DNA of 64,000 nucleotides from Diphasiastrum complanatum (taxonomy: Eukaryota; Streptophyta; Lycopodiopsida; Lycopodiales; Lycopodiaceae). Location of the stretch: positions 5,588,900 to 5,652,899 of the forward strand of contig CM055107.1 of assembly GCA_029204225.1 (NCBI GenBank), written 5' to 3'. A model generated the notes under the pieces. That model ran no database searches. It was not told where the DNA came from and was given only the letters and a program-made list of their open reading frames with translations. How positions within the stretch are numbered: the stretch's first letter is position 1; the number at the start of each line of letters is the position of its first letter. This document shows, one piece after another, positions 24,553 through 35,340 of the stretch. Position numbers and translations under genes: made by a program.

Positions 24553-25275
24553 TGTTAGATTTCTTATGCTCACCCTTAAACAAATCGTTCAAGTAAGGAG
24601 CATCCTAAAAAACCAAAGGCCGACAACATTTTTGTTTTTTTTGGCCTTCACATTTTTTCCCTTTGAGATTTTCTCTGTCTTAGAAATCATTTTAAGGCAC
24701 CTTCGTCTTTTTCGCCTTTTTCGCTCCTTAGCAAAAAATGCGACACACTGGCCAAGTGGCCAAAATACCTTGGATATCATTTTTAAGGCACCTTCATCTT
24801 TTTCATCTTTTTGGCTCCATAGTGAAAAATGCGACACACTGTCCAAGTGGCCAGAATACCTTAAAAATCATTTTTAAGGCACCTTCACCTTTTTCGCTCC
24901 ATAGCGAAAAATGCGACAAGGCTGGCCAAGTGGCCAGAATACCTTAGAAATCATTTTAAGGCACTTTTGTCTTTTTCACATTTTTGCTAATCGACTTCGC
25001 CAATGGATGAGTATCCCTAAAACAGTTGGACAAACAAATATCCCAAAGGCAGTTGACGGTTACCAACTTTTGTACATATGCAAAGACTGGCATAAATAGT
25101 CTTAAAGGCTTGTAAGATATTTCCTCTCTTGTAAATCTCTATATTAGCTGAAACAAGCTATGTAAGTGTTAATTTTTGGAATTTCTCTTTTCCAATCAGA
25201 GTTATCTATAGCCAGCGTTATTACGCTCAACAAGCTAGAGTTTTTACTTCAAGCCATTGTACTCACTGTTGATAC
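24553..25275 (+). repeat. copia 3' LTR, first part
   Basis: Starts TGTTAGATTTCTTATGCTCA after the polypurine tract and follows the 5' LTR to ACTCACTGTTGATA, then breaks off into unrelated sequence. It carries its own copy of the 82-bp array at about 24681-24975. The missing end is at 39691-39773. Confidence 0.9.
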
Positions 25276-25333
25276 TAATTGATCTCCACCAAGCTCCAAT
25301 GAAAAGCACCACTTCTCCAAGCTTGTAAACTTT

Positions 25334-25345
25334 GCTCTGATATCA
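25334..25345 (-). promoter_or_regulatory. possible minus-strand copia primer site
   Basis: Minus strand reads TGATATCAGAGC, one base from the canonical site. It would imply a minus-oriented LTR to its right (from 25346), of which I can identify no other end. Confidence 0.3.
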
Positions 25346-25923
25346 CTATAAGAGAAGCTCCTTAGATCCTGCTTACAAAACACAAACACAATGGATAACA
25401 CACTATGGAGAAACCACCCAACCAAGTAGAAGCATCTAATCAAACTCTAGAAGCTTCACCCCCAAGCCAAGGAACAAGAAACATGAATATAGAGTGAGAT
25501 CTTGGTAATGAATGAATGACCACAATGAGGAGTAGGGCGAGTTTGGCCTCCATATATAGAGCCAAAATCATCCTGGGCACATAGCCATGCATAGCGCTAA
25601 GTTCCCTATACATAGATTCATCTAGAATAGAGTCCTAAGCATGGACCAACTATTCACAGAATTGCTATTGATAACTCTACACATGCATCCACTGTCTCGT
25701 ACCTTGTCTAAACTCCATTTAGCGTGTTCTGGGCCTCACAAGGATATTAGTTACTTCTGGGTCACGTCCAATATAACGTGGCATAACTAACATCTTGTTT
25801 CACTGGAGTACTATGTATCCAAGACTAGGAGTATATTGTATCCTATATGTACTGAACAAGAAGTACGAAGTGAGGACAACTGCATCAGTCATGCACCTAC
25901 ACAATTAGCTACGAAGCTTGTGA

Positions 25924-26493
25924 TGGCATGTTGAACGAGTTGGATCAGCATGTTGAGAAGATCATAACGATCTTTGCTCAACTTTCTACATCTAGACAAG
26001 AGCACCAGGTCTCGACACCGCAGCAACTGATGTACTTCATGAAATCTCTACCTACATCCTATCAGCTGCTGAGAATACTCATCTTGAGCTTACTTGAGAT
26101 GACATTCGAAAGAGTTGTTAGTCTTGTTGCAGATGAAAGACTGATGAGAGATGAATGAGAAGCAAATAGTGATTAGGAGAAGGCCCTCTTTACAGAGAAA
26201 AGAATAAAAACAAAAGTAAGCGCAAGTTTGACAAGACTCAAACAAAGTCTTTGACAACAGGGAGCTACAACAAACAAACATCTACCTATGATCATTGTCA
26301 CAAATCGAGACACACAGCAGAAAGCTGCTGGTTCAACCCAACAATGCCTTGCATGCACTACAATAAGAAAGGGCATTCAGCATATGAATGCATGTACAAC
26401 TCAAAAGGAAAGCACAAAGCAGAAAAATCCAATGTTGTAGAATCGTCGAAGGATCTTGAGAAGAGCGATGAAGCCTTCACGATAATTTGGTGA
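25924..26493 (+). pseudogene. copia gag fragment with two degenerate zinc knuckles
   Basis: A short UBN2-like gag piece (LNELDQHVEKIITIFAQLS, then FMKSLPTSYQLL and VVSLVADERLMRDE) ends at a TGA at 26156. After further stops the reading resumes with two knuckle-like motifs, YDHCHKSRHTAESC (first Cys lost) and CMHYNKKGHSAYEC (second Cys replaced). It belongs to a gag family unlike that of the neighbouring copia elements. Confidence 0.7.
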
Positions 26494-26577
26494 GGCTTCA
26501 ACTAGAGTCTTGTTCAACTATAACCTAAGGTTGATTACCTTAGTGTACATGAAGATTTTTGCTTTGCATATGTTTTC

Positions 26578-27375
26578 TTGAAAACAACAAAGGAAGGTGA
26601 TCCAAGTTTATGGATCATGGTTGGAGGCTTATCCACCAAGGAGGCCTACAAAGCTTTTATGCTCTTTGTCTCAAAGGTGATTGAGAATAGAGAGATTATA
26701 TTTGTTGAAGATCAACATTCAACCCTGAAAGTGGCCGAGGTCAAGGCATCTCAAATTGTATCGCAAATCATTTCTCTTGAAGATAGTCAAATTGTGATGA
26801 GATCAAGGTCTGAGGCGGAGTATCCTCAACATTTATATTCAAGGGGATATTCAAAATACAAGGTTGAGTCCTTGTGGTTCTTTTTTCATGGTAAAGAGAG
26901 ACAAGTTTTAGGCAGTTTCCACTCCAACATTTTCACTTATGTTTCTCTTCCATTTTTTGATAAACTATCTTGCTTTATTGAGATTTTTGCATCTAAGGCT
27001 ATTCTAGTTTTGAATGATACCTATTGTTTGGAAATATTTCTTGTTATTGATGATTTAATTATGTTAATTCCAAAACATTTTGAAAGCAAGATATTGTATC
27101 ATCAAAAGTTTGCTCTTGGTTTTAGTAAGAGCAAGAATGAGTTTGATGCTCATAGTTTGAAAATTCATGCTTTTACTTGTTTTGAGGCACTTTGTAAACT
27201 TCTCATGAGATTAAGTGAAGCATCCATTCAGGACAATTACATCTTTGAGAAAGTATTAAGCCTCAAAAAGATCAAAATAGAGTTTGATTTCAAGGTTAGA
27301 TCCATTATGGATAAAGTTCATAGTATGTGGATTAGTCAAGCTAGCATGCTTAATCTTGATGATCAATTTTATTGA
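26578..27375 (+). CDS. unrecognised frame replacing RT/RNase H, copy 2
   Basis: An uninterrupted 265-codon frame, the best preserved of three copies in the window. The first 35 codons are copia integrase tail (WIMVGGLSTKEAYKAF). A linker like that at 57840-58000 follows, and then, where RT belongs, a Phe-, Leu- and Ser-rich sequence: ESLWFFFHGKERQVLGSFHS, FDKLSCFIEIFASKAILVL, KHFESKILYHQKFALGF and CKLLMRLSEASIQDNYIF. It has no YVDD, no RNase H motifs and no recognisable domain. There is no clear start codon at the upstream edge, so it was probably part of a larger polyprotein. Function unknown. Confidence 0.55.
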   Translation: MKTTKEGDPSLWIMVGGLSTKEAYKAFMLFVSKVIENREIIFVEDQHSTLKVAEVKASQIVSQIISLEDSQIVMRSRSEAEYPQHLYSRGYSKYKVESLWFFFHGKERQVLGSFHSNIFTYVSLPFFDKLSCFIEIFASKAILVLNDTYCLEIFLVIDDLIMLIPKHFESKILYHQKFALGFSKSKNEFDAHSLKIHAFTCFEALCKLLMRLSEASIQDNYIFEKVLSLKKIKIEFDFKVRSIMDKVHSMWISQASMLNLDDQFY

Positions 27376-27737
27376 CCATGCTTTGGTCTTTATGATCATG
27401 ATCATGGAAGCCTAGGATTTCTCAACTTATGGTGCAGCCATCTTCATGCAAATGGATTTTTCAAATTAAAGATCTTCATCAAGCATGGAGGAGGCATATC
27501 AAAATAGTGGCAAATTGGTGGAATACTCTTCAACGGTATTGGCAAGAGATTTCTACCAAAGAGATCTTATCTTGGATATGGTAAGGGTGCTACTATGATG
27601 GATTCTTTGAATGATCTTCACTTCATATGCAAAACAAAGAATCCACACAAAAAGTTGCTTCATCAAGCAAAGGACCCAACCTTGGAATGATTCCAAGATC
27701 AATGTTCAAGTCAATATAGATAACTTTTTAGGAGGAG

Positions 27738-28036
27738 TGTTGAAAATAAAAAAGCCATAGAGTCTTGACTTTTGGGGTTGATGAAGATTTACATCATGCA
27801 TGTAGTGTTACAACTTGAAAATGCCGAAATTGGCCTAGTAGAAACTCGAGCTAGGATACATGCATAAAGATTAGTTTGTCATATGTAACATGCGTTTAGA
27901 TCATGAAATGGCCAAATTTGGGCTTGTAGAAACTCGAGGTACTCCACATGAATAATGTCCGAGTTGTCAAATGTGACATGCAAGGCATGTAAAAGTTTCA
28001 ATGGACACATGCAAGAGAATTTGTTGTGTAAAAATA
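27738..28036 (+). repeat. truncated LTR of locus 2
   Basis: Starts TGTTGAAAATAA after a purine tract. It shares TAGAAACTCGAG motifs and GACATGCAAGGCATG with the LTRs at 6369-7201 and 54282-54891. The 3' end is lost at the gypsy junction. Confidence 0.65.
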
Positions 28037-28649
28037 ATTAGTTACAAGTCAATAAAAAGACTTTAGGCCTTTTTGTGGGACTTTTAATGTCGCAGGGCCT
28101 AAATGTCAAGTTAGTGAATAAAGTTGGATTTCCCTCCAAATTGGATGGTTTTCGCTCTTTTTTAAATTTGAATAATTAGAGAGGCAAAAATGGACCAATA
28201 GGATTCAGAGGCCAGGGTCCTCCTCTCTATTATATAAAGGGACCAACTCAAGTTCCTACACATGTTCATTTCCTCATTTCAATAAAGCAGATTGGTTCTC
28301 TTCAGGAATGGATTGATGAATGTCCTTGCTCTCTATCACTTTTCCTCCATCTCTCATGCTTTCTTTGGATTTGCTAATTGTTGGATCTGAATGTTATTGG
28401 GATTGTGTGTTATTATACTTTTTATGAGAGAGAAAGGGTAATCTATCTTTGTTGTGGATTGTAGTGTTAATGGATCGTAGGGTTAATGGATGTTAGAGTT
28501 AGATGTGAATTCTCCATTCATGATTGAAATTTGAACTATACTATCGCTCTCATGGGAACGAACCTACGCGTGACAACTAACTTCGTCTCTTTGATGCTAG
28601 ATTGACTAGATCTTGGATTCAGATTAGGCAAGGAAAGAAATCCACTACA
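28037..28649 (+). repeat. gypsy 5' LTR, missing its first ~110 bp
   Basis: Matches 39080-39689 closely from ATTAGTTACAAGTCAATAAA to CCACTACA. The first part of the LTR, present in the 3' copy, is replaced by the truncated copia LTR of locus 2. Confidence 0.9.
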
Positions 28650-28653
28650 ATTT

Positions 28654-28671
28654 TGGCGTTGTTGCCGGGGA
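28654..28671 (+). promoter_or_regulatory. gypsy primer-binding site (Asp tRNA type)
   Basis: TGGCGTTGTTGCCGGGGA lies four bases past the LTR end, a near match to the TGGCGCCGTTGCCGGGGA site used by many plant gypsy elements. Confidence 0.75.
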
Positions 28672-29758
28672 GCTACGCCAATTTTTTAGTTTGCAGCATG
28701 TTTGTTGGATGGTTAGCTTGCATTAGGCATCTTGTCGTGGCATGAAGTGTTAGATCTGTATTCAGGATTAGTTTGGGAGTGATTTTGCTTGATTTGAGTG
28801 GATTTTCTTGTTTGAAATCTAATTTGATTGTAAAATAGAGAAATCTATTCAAATCACCAATCTTAAGATCCATTTGGATCTGAGATATCATAAAAAACAA
28901 CAAAAATCGATCAAATCTGCAAGATTTTGGTCAAAAAGAGACAAAAATCATTATCAGAGCTGATAACTTTTTACTCTCTTTTAGGAAACCTTTGCCGAGT
29001 TGCAGACACCTTTGGTTTTGATCATAGAACCTTCAGTTTGAAGGGCAAAGATTAATTCCAAGCAGATTTATAGAAACATCAGAAAAACTGTCAAAAAACA
29101 CCAAAAAATCACCAAAACCCTAAAAATACAAAAAAAGAACCTTCGTCCGATTGATTGTGCATAGGTATGATTTAGATCTATCTACTATCAGGTCGACGAA
29201 GAATAATACCAAAAATAAGATCAGTTGTCATATTGCCATATTTTTTTTTTCTTCAAAAAAGTCATTTTTTTGTAAAAATATTAGTATTACTCTTGATCCT
29301 TCGCCAAAACCTTCGCCGAGTTTCCAAAACATTCTATTTATAATAAAATACTATTTTTGAGTTCGACGAAGATTCTTTTTGTCCAGATCATAGAAAATCT
29401 TGATTTTTACCCTTGCCCAACTACAGAAACTATATTTTCTTGTGTCAGAAACCTTCGCCCAATTTTTCATATTTTTATCCGTGTCAGATATTTCATCTGA
29501 GAGGTCAATGAAGGTTATTACTCGAGAAATTGTCAAATAAGTTGATCAGAGAGTTTTCTCCCAAAATAGCACTGTTGAATCTTCACCGAACCAATCTTCA
29601 CCTAGAGAACCTTCGCCAGTCCTATTTTTAGTAACTGATTTTCTAGATCAACTCTCTATCAAAATTTGGATCAAATCTGATATATTCTGATTTGGATTCT
29701 GAAATTTTTTTCATTTTTGAGAAGTATCGATTGATTGAATGCCAACGCTACTACATAA
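28672..29758 (+). other. gypsy leader without capsid coding
   Basis: No gag capsid is recognisable. The region is punctuated by AACCTTCGCCGAG-like motifs (around 28989, 29131, 29298, 29310, 29450, 29610), which recur 3' of integrase at 34.9-35.3 kb. A 5' deletion of the capsid region is likely, since the zinc knuckles start soon after. Confidence 0.5.
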
Positions 29759-30564
29759 ATGATGCTCAATGAGTTTGAGAAACTTGGGAAGAACCAGCAA
29801 AAACAGATGGAAAAGTTGGAGTCGCAATTTAATGAGAAGATCAAAACATTGAAAGATTTCCACGGAAAAGCGAACAAGGAGTCTGAGAAGTTTGTGAAGA
29901 CTTTTCCTACTAGGGAAAATGTCTGGTGTTCTATTTGCACAAGAAATCACACAGTGAATGAGTGTCCTCAATTGAAAAAACAAATGGAAATCAGTGTTTG
30001 CCATTTGTGTAATTCGCTTGATCATGAGACTGCTATTTGCAACTTCAACCCTCGGATAATTCAGCAACGGTATGCCCAAATGGGATATCGAGAACCACAG
30101 TATGGAGGAAATCCAGCAGCAAGACCTCGACAATCTGCTCTTGGATACCCGAAACGTTTAGCCTTACCTGCCCCACCAAAGCCCTCCGCTCCTCCTACTA
30201 ATTTGATGGAACCAGAACCGTACATAAGTGCTGAGCAATGGAACTATGGTATTGATCAAGAAGGTGGATCTTCTATTTAGTATGCTATTTATGCTGCAGC
30301 TCAACAACAAGCCTCTAGAAATTGGACCAGAGCACCACTTGGATGTTTTGCCTGTGGAAAAAATCACAGAGTTGCAGAATGTCCAAATGAAGAAAAATTT
30401 GTATCATTTTGTCGTGACTGTGGTTATGGGCATTGCTATAAAGACTGTCCAGCAAGACCGAAGCCACCACCAGCTACAACTCTTGTAAATTTGATAACAA
30501 TCAAGCGAAGACCACTAGCTCAAAATAAACCAAGTGCATCTTTGATGGTGGTCACCAGAGCATA
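29759..30564 (+). pseudogene. gypsy gag C-terminal part with four zinc knuckles
   Basis: One frame, broken by a single TAG at 30278. It starts with a charged, probably helical stretch (KLGKNQQKQMEKLESQFNEK). Four Cys/His clusters follow: CSICTRNHTVNEC, CHLCNSLDHETAIC, CFACGKNHRVAEC and CRDCGYGHCYKDC. Between pairs lies a proline-rich linker (LPAPPKPSAPP). The capsid domain that should precede them is absent. Zinc knuckles bind the RNA genome during packaging. Most gypsy gags have one or two, so four is unusual. Confidence 0.75.
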
Positions 30565-31082
30565 GAAGCAGAAAGAATCAGTCGTGGATCCAGTACATGC
30601 TGATTCTATACCATTGAACGATACACCAACAACATCGGGAGTCTATCCAAATCTTCATGCAGAAAAACAAAGATATCAGGATATGAGGTAGTGGATTAAA
30701 CATCTACAAGAAGAAGAGGAGCTTGAAGCTGCTAAAGCAATAGTAGAAGTTCGTTCTTCACCATTGCAACCACCAAGAAATTCACGTACAAATATGAATG
30801 ATCAGTTGCATCATGAAGAACCCTTCAAGATGATTGAACCGGAAGCACCGAACAAAACTTCTCATGAATATTTTGTCTAGCAAGATCAATATTTCATTGG
30901 GAGAGTTCCTGAAGTTGGTGCCAAAAGTAAAAGAAGTTTTAGCGCAAAAGCTAGCTCAAGAAGAACCAGAAGTCCATCAAGAGCCACTTTTTTGTGCTAG
31001 ATTTGAAGAATCTAATGAAGTACTCCATGTTGGAGCCGCTTAGGAAAGTGAACAAAAGAATATCACTCTACCGATACAGCTT

Positions 31083-31440
31083 AGACAATTTTCTAAGGAA
31101 GCAGCTGTGATAGATGGCGGTTCAGGAGTTAACTTGATTTCTATAAAGCTATGTGCAAAATGGGGCCTTACAAAGATCAAGCCTACTACTTTTGCCATTA
31201 AGCTAACTGATCAAACAATAGTTCGTCCGCGAGGAATGGTTGAAGATATACCTGTCAAAATTGCGGGAGTACAGTTCGTCATTACTTTCGTAGAAATGGA
31301 CTTACCAGAAGCACCAAATGTCTACTGAGTCCTATTGGAACGTCCATGGTTACGAGTTGCGCAAGTAATTCATAATTGAGGTACCGAGAAAATCACTTTT
31401 GAAAATCGTGAACGTGCAGTCAAAGTTGATCTACAACTTG
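31083..31440 (+). pseudogene. gypsy aspartic protease remnant
   Basis: The active-site loop reads IDGGSGVNLIS (Asp at 31113), the D-G-G variant found in some plant gypsy proteases. KIAGVQFVITFVEMDLPEAP follows, then a stop replaces the Arg/Tyr position before VLLERPWLRVAQVIHN, the C-terminal protease signature (usually LLGRPWL). A close relative of this segment is at 46522-46755. Confidence 0.8.
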
Positions 31441-31753
31441 GACTATCAAACCAGTGGTTTGGAAAGAAGATGAGGATTCCTCAACAACGGATCATACTTG
31501 TGACCATCTAGACAAAAATTTGGGAGTTCATTACGATTTTAAGATGGATACTGTTAACTGGAATGAAGCTCTTGCAATGATTGATTGTACAGTAGGATAT
31601 ATGTGTCAACAAGATAGTCAGTCAGATTTGAGCGAGATTTCCTTATTAGATCGAATTTTGGATACACCAATCATGTTTCCACTGAATGTGCTGAATGTAG
31701 TCTGAATATCAACGTAACCTATACCAGATCTGATTGAAGATGATCTCATACAT

Positions 31754-32308
31754 GTGAGTCATGCCTTGACTTATGATGACAATGCAGAACTTACGGATGA
31801 GCAGATTCTCAATCATATGGATCCGACCAGATTTGGAGTGCGTAATGTTCCTGATGAACCAACAACAAAACCGCCTAAAGCAGTTATATTGAAGGAAGAT
31901 AGGATCACAGGATCGATGACGAAGAAACAAGCTAAGCAACATTATAATACGATCCTGAAATGGGAAAATCCTCCTCAAAAGATTGATTCAACGAATGTGC
32001 CACCCTTACTAGATAAAGGCAACGGAAAAGTTGAGGATGATTCTACAAGTCAGAATTCTAGCAAGACATCATCGTCTCGGAAGTCATCACCTCCACGATC
32101 AATTCCTACTAAGAAGGCTAAGCGAAGATCTCAGACAAGTCCTTTCGAAAAGGAACAAGCAAATGTCATTCAGCATGATATGCCCGAGCATTTTAAACGT
32201 TATACATTGGATGATGTGGTTATCATATTACCTAAAGCACATCATGAACCTGAAGAACACGTGCCAGAATCGAAAGAGGTTTACGATGGCCCAGCTAGGA
32301 CGTAGCCA
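31754..32308 (+). pseudogene. gypsy protease-RT linker
   Basis: Starts with MSHALTYDDNAELTDEQILN and HMDPTRFGVRNVPDEP, matching the minus-strand copy at 51583-51720. A Ser/Lys-rich low-complexity linker follows, then YTLDDVVIILPKAHHEPEEH. It ends in a TAG (32303) in the same frame as RT, so it was originally continuous with it. Confidence 0.7.
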
Positions 32309-33210
32309 ATGAATCTTGCTGAACCAGGAGAACCAGAAAAGATTGTACAAGTTGGATCACAACTTACTCCTGAACAGTATCAAGCACTCCGCATGTTACT
32401 TATTAAGTATCAAGATTGCTTTGCATGGACATATCAAAATCTAAAGGGTATTCTGACATCAGTGATTGAACACACCATACCTTTAGTACCTGATGCAGTT
32501 CCAAAGGTTACAAAGTTCTATGTTGCAAACCTAATAAAAAAAGAACTTCAAAGATTGCTTGACGCCGATTTCATTTATGATATCGAGCATACCGAATGGA
32601 TCTCGCAGATTGTCATTGTTCCTAAGAAGAATGGGAAATTGCGAATCTGTGTGAATCTCAAAGCACTGAACAAAGTGACGTGAAAGGATCACTTTCTGTT
32701 ACCTTTTATTGAAAGCATTTTGGATCGTTTGCTGGAGCAGATGCTTATAGTTTCTTGGATGGATTTAGTGGTTACAACCAGGTTAAGATTGCACCTGCCG
32801 ATCGTCACAAAACTGCCTTTGCAACAGAATGGGACACCTATGTTTACAAAGTAATGTCGTTTGGACTCTGTAATGCACCAAGTTCGTTCCAAGGAGTAAT
32901 GCAATTTTCTTTTAAAGATTATCTACAAAAATTCTTTGAAATTTACTTGGATGACCTGGGAGTCCATAGTACAAATGCAGACCACCTGGATCGATTAGAG
33001 AAAGTATTTGAAAGATGCTACAAAAATCAGATTTTTCTAAATCCAGAAAAATGCCAGATATGGGTTTCCCACGAAGTTGTGCTTGGAGATTTGATATCGA
33101 GACATGGTATTGCCACAGATTATTCTAAGATCAAGATTATTGTGGAATTGCCACCACCAACAACGATTTGTGGAGTTTATGTGTTTATGGGTCGTGCGAA
33201 CTACTATTGA
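32309..33210 (+). pseudogene. gypsy reverse transcriptase remnant
   Basis: N-terminal block MNLAEPGEPEKIVQVGSQLT and DCFAWTYQNLKGI, then IVIVPKKNGKLRICVNLKAL. A TGA (32681) and a frame change separate this from SYNQVKIAPAD-like fingers/palm (GFSGYNQVKIAPADRHKTAF), FGLCNAPSSFQGVMQ and the catalytic IYLDDLGVHS (YLDD at 32944-32955). Ends CGVYVFMGRANYY then a stop. RT copies element RNA to DNA. The catalytic Asp pair is intact but the frame is not. Confidence 0.9.
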
Positions 33211-33866
33211 GTTTTTATTATCTTCTTTGTGGATTTAGCACGACCTATATACAAACTGACTATTGTTCCTATTTGGACAGTAGATGCGTTAGAAGCTTTT
33301 GAAAAGTTAAAAAAAGCACTAACTTCAGCACCAATACTGTGTTCTCCAGATTGGACGATAGAATTTCATGTTCATATGGACATGATTATAAGAAAGATTA
33401 TCCTATACGATTTGCAAGCAGACAACTTACAAATCCAGAGAAGAATTATTCAACAACAGAACGTGAAACGTTAGCCATGATTTTTTCTGTTCGAAAATTT
33501 TGTCACTACCTCATGGAAACGCACTTTGTATTTTATACGGATCATCAGCCATTACTTTACTTGGTAAACAAGACGTGCAATACTGGACGTATTGCAAGAT
33601 GGTTATTGTTATTGACTGAATTTGACTTTCGAATTGTGGTTCAAAAGGGCAAGCAACATTACCTAGCCGATCACGTTTCACAAATCGAATCTGCACCAGT
33701 TAACACTGAAGTGGATGATGAATTACCAGATGCTGCATTGTTCTATGTTGAAGCAGTACCTGTGTGGGCAGTGGATATTGTTGAGTACCTGATGCTAGGA
33801 CAACTGAATGACTTCTTGACAAAAGTACAAAAGAGACAATTGATTCATAAGGCTCAACCTTATTGA
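33211..33866 (+). pseudogene. gypsy RNase H remnant
   Basis: Connection region DLARPIYKLT, then a frame change near 33340-33360 at the first RNase H motif. The second frame carries PIRFASRQLTNPEKNYSTTE, ERETLAMIFSVRKF, FYTDHQPLLYLV and QKGKQHYLADHVSQIES. A stop ends it at 33864. Typical of the gypsy RT-linked RNase H. I do not see a second RNase H before integrase. Confidence 0.85.
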
Positions 33867-33939
33867 TTGCAGGACAATTGTATTGTCGTGGATCAGACAA
33901 TATTCTATGAAGATGTGTTTTATCGCATGAAGTCCCAGA

Positions 33940-34715
33940 TTTAATCATGTTTTCACATGATGGCATGGGTGGAGGACACTTCTCTACAGATATTATTGTT
34001 CGCAAACTTTTGCAATCAGGTTGTTGGTGGCCTACGCTTCATAAAAACACAGAAAAAATTTTATTCAGACATGTGATGTTTGCCAGCGAGCACAACGGCC
34101 TACTCGACAAAATTATGAACCCTTGCATCCGGTTTTATCGCAAGCACCGTTTGAAAAATGGGGACTGGATTATGTTGGTACTATTCATCATGCTGCGCAA
34201 GGATCTCAGGCCCGATACATTATTGTAGCAACTGATTATATGACCAAGTGGGTTGAAGCCAAAGCTGTCAAAGTTGCTGATGCAAAATCTACAGCCAAGT
34301 TTCTGTATGAAAATATTATAATCAGATTTGGATGTCCGATCGAGATTGTCAGTGATCGGGGTTAATCAAACAATAAAGTGTTTACTGGAATATTTTTTTG
34401 TGATACACAGATTTAGCACTCCCTACTATCCCAGAGCGAATGGCCAAGCTAAATCTTTGAATAACATTCTCTACACCATTATGAAAAGGATTTGAAAGCA
34501 GGAGATCTTGCATTGATGTACAAAACCAAGTTGATCAAAGGAAAATTGGAGTTTACCGGTGAAGGCCCGTATAGAGTGAAGGAAATGCTGAACTATGGCG
34601 CAGTAATTCTTGAGCACGTAGATGGAAAATGATTTGATACTCCGATGAATGGCAGCCGATTACGCAAGTTTTGGCAGCCTGCTCCGCCAGTTCAACAAGC
34701 CCCTGATCTCAATGG
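33940..34715 (+). pseudogene. gypsy integrase remnant
   Basis: Zinc-binding region (GGGHFSTDIIVRKLLQSGCW, then a frame-shifted CDVCQRAQRPTR) leads to the core: FEKWGLDYVGTI, YIIVATDYMTKWVEAKAV and FGCPIEIVSDRG followed by a stop. Most of the rest of the core is deleted, and the C-terminal segment KAGDLALMYKTKLIKGKLEF and YRVKEMLNYGAVILE resumes near 34497. The same C-terminal piece is present on the minus strand at 49844-50050. Confidence 0.85.
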
Positions 34716-35340
34716 TTTTTTGCTTTTATTTGCTTTTCAATTTTTTGTTTTCAGTATTTAAATTGCTAAGTTTTTTTGGAAAAGACAATTAAAAAAAAAA
34801 TTGAGAAAAGACTGATGAGCAAAAGTCAGAAAAGTCATCAGCATGGAAAAAAAGAATAACAGTATTTTTGATGAAAAATGATTTAGAAAATCATTGTTTT
34901 GGTCAGATGTGGCCCATACAGTACTAGAAACCTTCGCTGAGCTCTCAGACTGTACATCCACTCTAGATTTATCTAATTTGAGTTGGGCGAAGGTTCATGT
35001 CCAGGAAAAATCCAGTTTTTGAGTCAGACGAAGGATCAGTAATATGCCATTTTGGGAACCTTCGCCGAGCACCTTAACCTCCTTATGAACCTTCGCCGAA
35101 TGCTAGATGATCTTAAAATATCAAAATTAGGTTTCCATAGGTTCAGATTATGAAAAAAATGCATTTATGACAGTACACGGGCGAGGGACCCTCTTGGGCG
35201 AAGGTTCATCTTTTGCCAGACCTGGAAAACGTTCGCCTGATAGGTTCAGATCCCCAGAAACCCTTGCCAAGATTTTTATAGCCTATTTTTACAATATTGT
35301 ACATGCTTGCAAATTTTGGTTCTTAACTGATCAGCCAAAC
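34716..35340 (+). other. gypsy non-coding spacer with CCTTCGCC motifs
   Basis: Between integrase and the first 3' accessory frame. Carries ACCTTCGC/GCGAAGGT motifs in both orientations (34928, 34987, 35031, 35061, 35091, 35197), echoing the leader at 28.9-29.6 kb. Confidence 0.55.

Larger units (their letters stand above)
26494..28036 (+). mobile_element. copia-derived non-autonomous element, locus 2 (3' part)
   Basis: Contains the integrase tail linker (STKEAYKAFMLFVSKVIEN), the unrecognised frame, a 3' internal end shared with the remnant at 6275-6368, a purine tract ending AGGAGGAG, and an LTR head starting TGTTGAAAATAA at 27738. The LTR is cut near 28036 where gypsy LTR sequence begins. 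Its 5' part is missing or replaced by the gag fragment at 25924. Confidence 0.7.

Noticed and set aside
26578-27375. Reading the unknown frame as a host gene
   Set aside because: Its first codons are copia integrase tail and it recurs at two other loci next to copia LTRs, so it travels with the element.
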